From the NCBI GenBank assembly GCA_017398165.1, contig JAFQHB010000043.1, forward strand, positions 1 to 5,179: DNA of 5,179 nt, given 5' to 3'. Of this stretch, positions 1 through 5,179 are shown piece by piece. How positions within the stretch are numbered: position 1 is the first letter of the stretch; every line of letters starts with the position of its first letter. Source of the stretch: Bacillota bacterium. GTDB lineage: Bacteria > Bacillota > Dehalobacteriia > UBA4068 > UBA4997. Under the pieces are notes generated by a model that was not told the origin of the DNA, made no database searches, and saw nothing but the letters and a program-made list of their open reading frames with translations. Both the position numbers and the translations under genes were made by a program.

Positions 1-269
1 AGTTCATAGAGTATACCAAAGACGGTTATGCCACTACCTTTACGATTACCAAAACAGAACCATACAAACGCTGGGAGTTTGCTATGGAAAATGACAATAT
101 TAAAGGTCACTGGACAGGAATATTCACACCCCGGGGTGAGCAGACCGAGGTTGATTTTACCGAAAACGTTACTGCCAAAAAACTGCTGATGAAGCCGTTT
201 GTAAAAGCATACCTGCAAAAACAGCAGAATCGCTACATTACGGATCTGAGAAAAGCCCTGGAAGAATAA
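1..269 (+). CDS. SRPBCC / polyketide-cyclase-like protein, 3' part only
   Basis: The gene enters from the left edge (first whole codon at base 3) and ends at TAA 267-269, leaving 88 visible residues. The visible part reads as alternating strands (YATTFTITKTEPYKRWEFAME, then GHWTGIFTPRGEQTEVDFTENV) followed by an amphipathic C-terminal helix (residues about 60-87, KKLLMKPFVKAYLQKQQ and on). That is the usual end of the helix-grip START/SRPBCC fold, where a curved sheet wraps a long C-terminal helix around a hydrophobic cavity. Members bind or process small hydrophobic ligands, but no catalytic residue can be named here and the ligand is unknown. Methionine at base 84 is internal, because the frame is open and protein-like upstream of it. 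There is no terminator after the stop, so read-through into rsmI is possible. Hand counts over three 60-base lines give about 40-48% GC, clearly below the neighbours. Confidence 0.72.
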   Translation, partial: FIEYTKDGYATTFTITKTEPYKRWEFAMENDNIKGHWTGIFTPRGEQTEVDFTENVTAKKLLMKPFVKAYLQKQQNRYITDLRKALEE

Positions 270-353
270 CCCCTCCTGCATCCCAATCACACACAGACCC
301 TGACCAAACCCGAATATGAGTGCAACAAACAATAACCAACGGCAAAATATGCC

Positions 354-360
354 GAGAGAG
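354..360 (+). promoter_or_regulatory. Weak ribosome binding site favouring the rsmI ATG at 371
   Basis: A purine run GAGAGAG lies 10 bases before ATG 371, and a GGTG at 363-366 lies closer. Neither is a strong Shine-Dalgarno match. Still, the frame-mate GTG at 320 has no better site, and the residues it would add do not look like the RsmI family. The site supports 371 as the start, without certainty. Confidence 0.35.
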
Positions 361-370
361 CTGGTGTTAT

Positions 371-1228
371 ATGCCGGACAACAATACAAATAACGGCGGC
401 AAATTAGTGCTGGTCGCCACGCCCATCGGTAATCTCGGCGATGTCTCCGAACGCCAGATAGCGGCCTTCCGGGAGGCCGACCTGATAGCCGCCGAGGACA
501 CCCGCCACAGCGGTCTGCTGCTGCATCATCTGGGCATCAAAAAGCCGATGATAAGCTATTACCGCCACAACGAAGCCAAACGAGAGGACCAACTGCTGGA
601 CGAGCTGGCCGCCGGGCGCAATATCGCGCTGATCAGTGACGCCGGTACCCCCGGCATCTGTGATCCCGGCGCGGCCATACTCCGCACCGCGGCAGCACAG
701 GATTTCGAGGTTGACGCTATCCCCGGCCCCTGTGCGCTGATACAGGCACTGGTACTCTCCGGCCTGTCCACCGAGCGTTTCGCCTTCGAGGGCTTCGTGC
801 CCCGCGGCAGCGAGCTCACACCCTATCTGCAGGGGCTAAAATCCGAGCCCCGCACTCTGGTATTCTATGAAGCACCGCACCGCCTGCATCATACGCTATC
901 CGCTATGCGCGATGCCTTCGGCGCAGACAGGCCGGCCGCCGTCTGCCGCGAGCTTACCAAGAAATTCCAGGAGATCGGGCGCGGCACGCTGGGCGAGCTC
1001 TGCCGGGAATGGCAGCAGCGCGACCCCCGGGGAGAGTTCGTACTGGTGATCGCCGGTGCCGATGCTGCAGCCGCCGCCACACCTGATGATGACGCCATCC
1101 GCGCACATCTGGCACGCCTGCTGGATGGCGGTATGAAGCTGAAAGCCGCCTCGCGCGAGATAGCGGCAGCCTACGGCATCCCCGCCAAAGCCGCCTACGA
1201 GATGGGCCTCACCCTAAAGCAGGAATAA
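371..1228 (+). CDS. rsmI: 16S rRNA (cytidine(1402)-2'-O)-methyltransferase RsmI
   Basis: RsmI uses S-adenosylmethionine to methylate the ribose 2'-OH of C1402 in 16S rRNA, which with RsmH's N4-methylation shapes the ribosomal P site. The 285-residue product matches the family's usual 275-290. Motifs in order: N-terminal VATPIGNL (15-22), AEDTRH (41-46), the glycine-rich ISDAGTPGICDPG (88-100), IPGPCA (117-122), GFVPR (141-145), FYEAPHR (165-171), RELTKKFQE (193-201) and RGEFVLVI (220-227). These define the tetrapyrrole-methylase-fold SAM enzyme. A C-terminal helical region (about 240-285, GMKLKAASREIAAAYGIPAKAAYE) fits the usual RsmI tail. An in-frame GTG at 320 would add 17 residues (MQQTITNGKICRESWCY) unlike the family, whose conserved part begins with GKL.LVATPIG, so ATG 371 is preferred. 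metG follows 203 bases downstream with no clear terminator between, so co-transcription is possible. Confidence 0.95.
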   Translation: MPDNNTNNGGKLVLVATPIGNLGDVSERQIAAFREADLIAAEDTRHSGLLLHHLGIKKPMISYYRHNEAKREDQLLDELAAGRNIALISDAGTPGICDPGAAILRTAAAQDFEVDAIPGPCALIQALVLSGLSTERFAFEGFVPRGSELTPYLQGLKSEPRTLVFYEAPHRLHHTLSAMRDAFGADRPAAVCRELTKKFQEIGRGTLGELCREWQQRDPRGEFVLVIAGADAAAAATPDDDAIRAHLARLLDGGMKLKAASREIAAAYGIPAKAAYEMGLTLKQE

Positions 1229-1360
1229 CCCGACCACACGCCGAAATATTTTATTTCAGGCCTGACTGAGGGATTCGCAGACCCTGCCATACCGGCAATC
1301 CCACCGTTACCCTGCATCCTTTCGCACAAGGGGCAGCTTGAGACAGAGCAACTCCGATAA

Positions 1361-1390
1361 TCAGTTTTAATAAAATTACCATTATATATA
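1361..1390 (+). promoter_or_regulatory. AT-rich promoter-like tract in the metG leader
   Basis: The 203-base gap between rsmI and metG is mostly mixed composition but turns strongly AT-rich at 1361-1390 (TTTTAATAAAATTA, then ATTATATATA). TATATA at 1385-1390 could act as a -10 element, but the best -35 candidate at a normal distance (TCAGTT, 1361-1366, 18-base spacer) is poor. TTGAGA at 1338-1343 resembles a -35 box but has no -10 at 16-18 bases; the nearby GATAAT (1356-1361) is only 12 bases away. This is a plausible place for a metG promoter, not a demonstrated one. Confidence 0.25.
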
Positions 1391-1419
1391 CGCACGATAC
1401 ACACACGAAAAACAGATCT

Positions 1420-1427
1420 GGGGGAAG
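1420..1427 (+). promoter_or_regulatory. Ribosome binding site of metG
   Basis: The purine-rich GGGGGAAG ends four bases before ATG 1432. It is the best Shine-Dalgarno-like sequence in the window and fixes the metG start, which is also where the MetRS family begins (TFYITTPIYYP within the first 20 residues). Confidence 0.75.
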
Positions 1428-1431
1428 CACT

Positions 1432-3390
1432 ATGACAGAGAAAAAAACTTTTTATATCACCACGCCGATCTATTATCCCAGCGACAAGCTGCATATCGGC
1501 CACGCCTACACCACCGTAGCCTCCGATGCTATGACCCGCTACAAAAAACAGCGCGGCTACGATGCTTACTTCCTGACGGGTACCGATGAGCACGGCCAGA
1601 AGATCCAGCAGCGCGCGCAGGAAGCCGGCAAGACCCCGCAGGAGTTTGTCGATGGCATCGTCAGCGGCATCAAAGAGCTGTGGCAGCTGCTGGACATCCA
1701 GTACGATGATTTCATCCGCACCACCGATGAACGGCATGTCAAAGTAGTACAGGACATCTTCAAAAAGATCTACGAAAAAGGCGACATCTACAAATCTGAA
1801 TACTCCGGCTGGTACTGCACCCCCTGTGAGACATTCTTCACCGAGCGCCAGTTGGCCGAGGGTCATACCTGCCCCGACTGCGGCCGACCGGTAGAGGTAG
1901 CGCACGAGGAAAGCTATTTCTTCGAGATGAGCAAATACGCCGACCGCTGGCTGGAATTCATCGAGGCCAACCCTGATTTCATCCAGCCCGAGACCCGCCG
2001 CAACGAGATGATCAGTTTCGTCAAGCAGGGTCTGGAGGATCTGTGCGTATCACGCACTACCTTTGATTGGGGCATCCCGGTACCGATCGACTCCAAACAC
2101 GTCATTTACGTCTGGTTTGACGCGCTGACCAACTATATCTCGGCACTGGGCTACGGCACCGATGACGACAGCAAGTTCCGCAAATACTGGCCGGCAGACA
2201 TTCACCTGATGGCCAAGGATATTATCCGTTTCCACGCTATCATCTGGCCTATCATCCTGATGGCGGCAGATATCCCGCTGCCCAAAAAGGTAGTCGCCCA
2301 CGGCTGGCTGCTGATGCAGGACGGCAAGATGAGCAAGAGCAAAGGCAACGTCGTTGATCCCGTCATTCTGGCCGAGAAATACGGCGTGGATGCCATCCGT
2401 TTCTTCCTGCTGCGGGAGATGGCCTACGGTATGGACGCCAATTACAGCGAGGAAGCTCTGGTAAACTGCATCAATATCGATCTGGCCAATGATTACGGCA
2501 ACCTGCTCTCCCGCACCACCGCGATGATCGAGAAATTCCTGGGCGGTGTGATCACTCCCGGCACCGAGGGCACCGAGTTTGACGCCGAACTGATCGAGCT
2601 GGCCGCCGCTACCCCCGAAAATATGGCTCGCTATATGGACAAGCTGGATGCGGCCAATGCTATCTCCGAAATCTGGAAGCTGGTCAACAAAGCCAACAAA
2701 TACGTCGATGCCGCTGCCCCCTGGGCACTCAACAAAGCCGGTGAGACCGAAAAGCTGAAAACCGTAATGTATAATCTGGCCGAGGTGCTGCGCCAGGTAA
2801 CCATCCTGATCTCCCCTGTGATGCCGCATATCGCAGACCGTGTATGGGAACAGCTGGGTCTGACCGCCGAGACCGCAGGCAGCGACTGGACAGCCCTGGA
2901 ATGGGGCAAACTGCCCGCCGGCACCCGCATCAAACGCGGTGAACCGCTCTTCCCCCGCATCGAATGGGAGAAGCAGCAGGCAGCACCTGCCGAGCAGCCC
3001 ACACCGGCAGCACCCGCCGAGGCAGCCAAGGCAGCCGAAGCAGCCGCCGAGATCGCACCTCTAAAGCCCGAGATCACCATTGAGGACTTTGAGAAGATCG
3101 ACTTGCGCGTCTGCAAGGTACTGACCGCCGAGAAGATCAAAAAAGCCGACAAACTGCTGAAGCTGACCGTCAGCCTGGGCAACGAGGAGCGCACCGTAGT
3201 CAGCGGTATCGCCCAGCACTACACGCCCGAGGAACTGATCGGCAAGCAGCTGGTTATCGTCGCCAATCTGAAGCCTGCCAAGCTGCGCGGCGTAGAATCC
3301 CGCGGTATGATACTGGCGGCATCCTGCGGCGATACTCTGCAGGTCATCGAAGCCCCCTGCGACATCCTGCCCGGCGGCACCGTTCGCTAA
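1432..3390 (+). CDS. metG: Methionyl-tRNA synthetase with C-terminal tRNA-binding domain
   Basis: Cytoplasmic class I enzyme that activates methionine with ATP and charges initiator and elongator tRNA-Met. The 652-residue product is full length for the dimeric type. The N-terminal Rossmann domain starts FYITTPIYYP and carries the HIGH signature at 21-24. The inserted zinc knuckle is complete with two CxxC pairs (C129/C132 in YCTPC and C147/C150 in CPDC). The KMSKS loop is intact at 299-303 within DGKMSKSKGNVVDP. The helical anticodon-binding domain spans about 345-510. An Ala/Pro/Glu-rich linker at about 516-545 joins a C-terminal OB-fold (EMAPII/Arc1p-like) domain at about 548-652 (IEDFEKIDLRVCKV ... 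ANLKPAKLRGVESRGMILAAS), which binds tRNA non-specifically and supports dimerisation in known relatives. The start is set by a strong ribosome binding site, and a strong terminator lies 20 bases past the stop. I see no T-box or SAM-riboswitch consensus in the leader. In many Bacillota tatD follows metG; here it does not. Confidence 0.97.
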   Translation: MTEKKTFYITTPIYYPSDKLHIGHAYTTVASDAMTRYKKQRGYDAYFLTGTDEHGQKIQQRAQEAGKTPQEFVDGIVSGIKELWQLLDIQYDDFIRTTDERHVKVVQDIFKKIYEKGDIYKSEYSGWYCTPCETFFTERQLAEGHTCPDCGRPVEVAHEESYFFEMSKYADRWLEFIEANPDFIQPETRRNEMISFVKQGLEDLCVSRTTFDWGIPVPIDSKHVIYVWFDALTNYISALGYGTDDDSKFRKYWPADIHLMAKDIIRFHAIIWPIILMAADIPLPKKVVAHGWLLMQDGKMSKSKGNVVDPVILAEKYGVDAIRFFLLREMAYGMDANYSEEALVNCINIDLANDYGNLLSRTTAMIEKFLGGVITPGTEGTEFDAELIELAAATPENMARYMDKLDAANAISEIWKLVNKANKYVDAAAPWALNKAGETEKLKTVMYNLAEVLRQVTILISPVMPHIADRVWEQLGLTAETAGSDWTALEWGKLPAGTRIKRGEPLFPRIEWEKQQAAPAEQPTPAAPAEAAKAAEAAAEIAPLKPEITIEDFEKIDLRVCKVLTAEKIKKADKLLKLTVSLGNEERTVVSGIAQHYTPEELIGKQLVIVANLKPAKLRGVESRGMILAASCGDTLQVIEAPCDILPGGTVR

Positions 3391-3410
3391 AGCACCATAA
3401 TTTAACAGCA

Positions 3411-3457
3411 AAAGCCGATAATGCACCCGCACCACGCATTATCGGCTTTATTTTTTT
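3411..3457 (+). terminator. Intrinsic terminator of metG
   Basis: The arms AAAGCCGATAATGC (3411-3424) and GCATTATCGGCTTT (3436-3449) pair perfectly over 14 bases around an 11-base loop, followed by an A and seven Ts (3451-3457). It begins 20 bases after the metG stop. Read on the minus strand, only a short TTTT precedes mixed sequence, so it should work mainly for plus-strand transcripts. Confidence 0.93.
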
Positions 3458-3540
3458 CACTTTTTGTCAGGCAGGATAAAGTTTGCGACCACCCAACCAA
3501 CGACATCAGCACCAAAACCTCCCCGGCCCGCACACACAGA

Positions 3541-3670
3541 CGCAAGCCCGCAAGGGCGGCGCGTCAATAATGTGTACGCGGGGCAAAAATTTCAACCAAA
3601 AGGCGGCAAGGAGCCCCGCAGGGACGGAAGTGCCCGCAAGGGCAGTGAGATGACCGAGCGCAGCAAGCGT
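3541..3670. repeat. Chain of small GC hairpins, possible intergenic repeat element
   Basis: The string GCCCGCAAGGGC occurs twice, at 3546-3557 and 3632-3643, each a short stem closed by a GCAA (GNRA) tetraloop. The second copy extends to five base pairs (3631-3644). Between and after them sit weaker relatives: CCC-GCA-GGG at 3615-3623 and CGC-AGCAA-GCG at 3659-3669. The spacing is irregular and the stems are short, so this is not a textbook REP or MITE, and no target-site duplication is visible. It could be an intergenic repeat family, a remnant of one, or chance in GC-rich DNA. Only one locus is in view, so dispersal cannot be judged. Confidence 0.35.
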
Positions 3671-3679
3671 AAACCCAAC

Positions 3680-3710
3680 AAAAAAAGCCCCCCGAATAAA
3701 TCGGAAGGCT
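3680..3710 (-). terminator. Intrinsic terminator of the tmk-holB unit
   Basis: Read on the minus strand, AGCCTTCCGA pairs with TCGGGGGGCT over ten positions (two G-U wobbles) around a five-base loop TTTAT, followed directly by a run of Ts (plus-strand As at 3680-3685). It starts 60 bases past the holB stop. In the plus direction there is no T tract after the stem, so it is specific to minus-strand transcripts. Confidence 0.87.
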
Positions 3711-3770
3711 AACCAACACTTATTATTGCGATGCAACGCCGTCACCGATATCCCGCGCAAATCGCTGCTT

Positions 3771-4685
3771 TCAGCAACCCGCAGCGATAGCGTGCAGCTG
3801 CAGGAAAAGCACACTCATCGCCAGACCGCCGTTGACGTTGCCATCAATATCACGCCGTGCATCCTCCACCAATGCCGCCGCCTGCAAAGCCCCGTTCTTA
3901 TCAAAAACCAACTGCCCGGAAAGCGGCAGCTCCGCTTGCTCACCGGCGGCACGGCGAACATTCACCACCGCCTGCTCGTGCAGACAGGCCAACAATTCGT
4001 CCAGGAAAACCCGCATCTGGCGCTTTACCGGTATGCTGCGCTGCTTGTCCTCCTTAAAAGAACGCGCCAACACCACTAATTGCGCCCCATCCCCCGGCAG
4101 CAGCTCAAAAAGCCGACGGCACTTCTCGCGCATCAGTCCGGCCAGCTCACGCTCCTTTTGCAGCTCGGGCAGGTATTCCTCGGTATAGATGCTGTCAGTC
4201 TCGCCCAGCGGTAAGTTCTCCGGCAGACGCACCCAGACAACGCGGGAAAGTATAGTCTCCAGCAGACTATCGCCCAGCGGCGCCGTCAGTATCAGAAAAA
4301 GCCCGCCGCGCGGCTCCTCCAATATCTTCAGCAGACTGTTGGCGGCAGCCGGCGGCATAGTATGCGCGTTGTGGATAATGACGGCGCGCCGCCCGCCCTC
4401 GTAAGACTCCAGATTGGCCATATACTGCATCGCCCGCGTCTGATCGATCTTCACACTCGCCCCGCGCGGCAGGATGAGCTGCAGATCAGGGTGATTGCCC
4501 GCCGCTATCTTGCGGCAGGATGCACAGCGCCCACAGGGTTGGCCGCCCGGTGCGCCCTCGCGGCACAGCAGAGCCTCGGCCAGCATTATCGCCTGCTCCA
4601 GCGTATGCTCCGGCCGCCCGGTCAGCAGCCAGGCGTGGCTGATCTTACCGGCCGCCACGATGCCCGCCAGCTTGTCATACAGCAT
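3771..4685 (-). CDS. holB: DNA polymerase III delta' subunit (clamp loader)
   Basis: The delta' subunit is the rigid, non-hydrolysing part of the clamp loader, which with delta and tau/gamma (DnaX) loads the beta clamp on primed DNA. The 304-residue product fits the family. Visible features: ISHAWLLTG (15-23) at the opening of the AAA+ domain; a four-cysteine zinc module, C41 plus CGRCASC (C51, C54, C57); the delta' hallmark GNHPDL (63-68); a Walker-B-like strand AVIIHNAHTM (101-110); ANSLLKILEEP (115-125); and SR at 147-148, the remains of the SRC motif that supplies an arginine finger. The Walker A loop is absent: GRPEHTLEQA (23-32) lacks GxxGxGK, consistent with a delta' that does not bind ATP. 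SRC reads SRV, keeping the arginine. The C-terminal helices (about 220-300, ending in NVNGGLAMSVLFLQLHAI) match the collar domain. The start codon lies inside the end of tmk, implying one transcript and translational coupling. Its own terminator lies 60 bases downstream. Confidence 0.93.
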   Translation of the reverse strand: MLYDKLAGIVAAGKISHAWLLTGRPEHTLEQAIMLAEALLCREGAPGGQPCGRCASCRKIAAGNHPDLQLILPRGASVKIDQTRAMQYMANLESYEGGRRAVIIHNAHTMPPAAANSLLKILEEPRGGLFLILTAPLGDSLLETILSRVVWVRLPENLPLGETDSIYTEEYLPELQKERELAGLMREKCRRLFELLPGDGAQLVVLARSFKEDKQRSIPVKRQMRVFLDELLACLHEQAVVNVRRAAGEQAELPLSGQLVFDKNGALQAAALVEDARRDIDGNVNGGLAMSVLFLQLHAIAAGC

Positions 4686-5179
4686 CGCCGCTCACCAGAC
4701 CTTTCCCGCGCAGCAGTGCCCATACCGCACTGCGGATCTGCCGCTGCACTTCCTCCGCCGTCTGCGCCGCATCGATCACCCGCACCCGCTCCGGCTCTGC
4801 CGCGGCGATAGCGGCATAGCCCGCCGTCACCCGCTGATGAAAAGCCAGAGTTTCCTCCTCCATACGGTCGGCAGCACCGCGCCCACCGGCACGCGCCAGC
4901 CCAAGCTCGGGCGGCAGCAGCAATAGCAGCGTCATATCCGGCTGCAAACCTGCCGCCTGCTCATTCAGATAGCGCAGGAAGCCGACATCCAGCCCGCGCC
5001 CATACCCCTGATAGGCAATATGCGAATCAATATAACGGTCGCACAGCACCAGCTTGCCGGCCGCCAGAGCAGGGTGCACCAGCTCATCCACGTGCTGCGC
5101 GCGGTCAGCCGCCATCAGCAGCGCCTCGGCCATCGGACAGACCGCCGCCTCCCGCTGCTCCAGCAGCAGGGCGCGTATC
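4675..5179 (-). CDS. tmk: Thymidylate kinase, 5' end beyond the window
   Basis: Tmk phosphorylates dTMP to dTDP with ATP, the step common to de novo and salvage dTTP synthesis. The frame is open to the right edge, so 167 residues are visible. The missing part (about 48 residues judged by B. subtilis Tmk) should hold the P-loop and the REPGG motif. The visible part starts IRALLLEQREAAVCPMAEALLMAADRAQH, which matches the family just after REPGG, so the methionine at 5133 is internal. DRYIDSHIAYQG (visible residues 47-58) is the DRY/YQG thymidine-site signature, with His where Ser is common. The arginine-rich LID follows (ARAGGRGAADRMEEE, about 95-109), then the FHQRVTAGY helix and a C-terminal helix ending in TGA at 4675-4677. 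It overlaps holB by 11 bases, the usual tmk-holB pairing in Bacillota but without the yaaQ/yaaR genes B. subtilis has between them. Confidence 0.94.
   Translation of the reverse strand, partial: IRALLLEQREAAVCPMAEALLMAADRAQHVDELVHPALAAGKLVLCDRYIDSHIAYQGYGRGLDVGFLRYLNEQAAGLQPDMTLLLLLPPELGLARAGGRGAADRMEEETLAFHQRVTAGYAAIAAAEPERVRVIDAAQTAEEVQRQIRSAVWALLRGKGLVSGDAV
4691..4696 (-). promoter_or_regulatory. Ribosome binding site of holB inside tmk
   Basis: On the minus strand GGTGAG stands five bases before the holB ATG (4685-4683), within the last codons of tmk. This supports the chosen start and a coupled tmk-holB message. Confidence 0.6.

Larger units (their letters stand above)
3391..3770. other. 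Intergenic gap between convergent metG and holB
   Basis: These 380 bases separate the stop codons of two genes that face each other. They hold the metG terminator (3411-3457), a hairpin-rich stretch (about 3541-3670), the holB terminator (3680-3710) and about 60 bases of holB 3' untranslated sequence. An 82-codon plus-strand frame (TTG 3464 to TAA 3712) exists. Its start lies just downstream of the metG terminator's T tract with no ribosome binding site, its product is low-complexity and basic, and its last codons are the arms of the holB terminator, so I do not call it a gene. No RNA gene or promoter is recognisable. Confidence 0.7.

Noticed and set aside
320..370. GTG 320 as the rsmI start
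   Set aside because: It would add 17 residues unlike the RsmI N-terminus. ATG 371 gives the family's normal length and start.
1243..1257. GAAATA-TTT-TATTTC hairpin just after rsmI as a terminator
   Set aside because: The six-base stem is all A/T except one pair and has no T tract after it, so it is too weak to call an intrinsic terminator.
1229..1431. T-box or SAM riboswitch ahead of metG
   Set aside because: I looked for the T-box antiterminator consensus (AGGGTGGNACCGCG) and SAM-box signatures and found neither, and there is no terminator/antiterminator pair before the start codon.
1195..1905. 236-codon minus-strand open frame
   Set aside because: It runs antisense through the metG start and the end of rsmI, has no recognisable domain, and the opposing frames carry unmistakable MetRS and RsmI motifs. 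Long antisense frames are expected opposite GC-biased codons.
2050..2829. 259-codon minus-strand open frame
   Set aside because: It lies wholly antisense within metG opposite the KMSKS and anticodon-binding regions. Its His/Gln/Asp-rich translation is a codon-bias shadow.
2631..3194. 187-codon minus-strand open frame
   Set aside because: It is antisense to the metG helical domain and Ala-rich linker. Its Ser/Ala-rich translation simply mirrors the repeated Ala codons.
3541..3670. CRISPR array
   Set aside because: The repeated string is only 12 bases, appears twice at 86-base spacing, and there are no regular spacers or cas genes.
4362..4926. Plus-strand frames of 143-149 codons opposite holB and tmk
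   Set aside because: The minus strand carries clear HolB and Tmk motifs. The plus frames give Pro/Arg/Ser-rich translations with no domain and no ribosome binding site.

Overview
The window is a housekeeping stretch of bacterial chromosome with four recognisable information-processing genes and one partial gene of vague function. Gene content points to the Bacillota (Firmicutes): in Bacillus subtilis and relatives tmk, holB, rsmI and metG/metS are close neighbours. The four main genes are fairly GC-rich (roughly 55-65% by eye). The genus cannot be fixed from the sequence; a Negativicutes or other anaerobic Bacillota lineage is a guess only.

Layout. Bases 1-269 (+) hold the 3' end of an SRPBCC/polyketide-cyclase-like gene, which is visibly AT-richer than the rest. 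Bases 371-1228 (+) encode RsmI, the 16S rRNA C1402 2'-O-methyltransferase. A 203-base leader follows, with a strong ribosome binding site, then metG at 1432-3390 (+), a methionyl-tRNA synthetase with zinc knuckle, KMSKS loop and C-terminal tRNA-binding domain. metG ends at a strong intrinsic terminator (3411-3457). From the other side, tmk (thymidylate kinase, 5' end beyond the right edge) and holB (DNA polymerase III delta' subunit) lie on the minus strand, overlap by 11 bases, and end at their own intrinsic terminator (3680-3710).

The 380-base gap between the convergent units has no convincing gene. Between the two terminators lies a run of small GC-rich hairpins, including a 12-base string present twice, which looks like an intergenic repeat element.

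The genes serve translation (RsmI tunes the ribosomal P site; MetRS charges initiator and elongator tRNA-Met) and replication (Tmk makes dTDP; HolB is part of the clamp loader). I see no mobile element, CRISPR array, tRNA/rRNA gene, riboswitch or new multi-gene system. The points most worth a second look are the inverted arrangement of a normally co-directional gene block and the hairpin-rich DNA at the junction.
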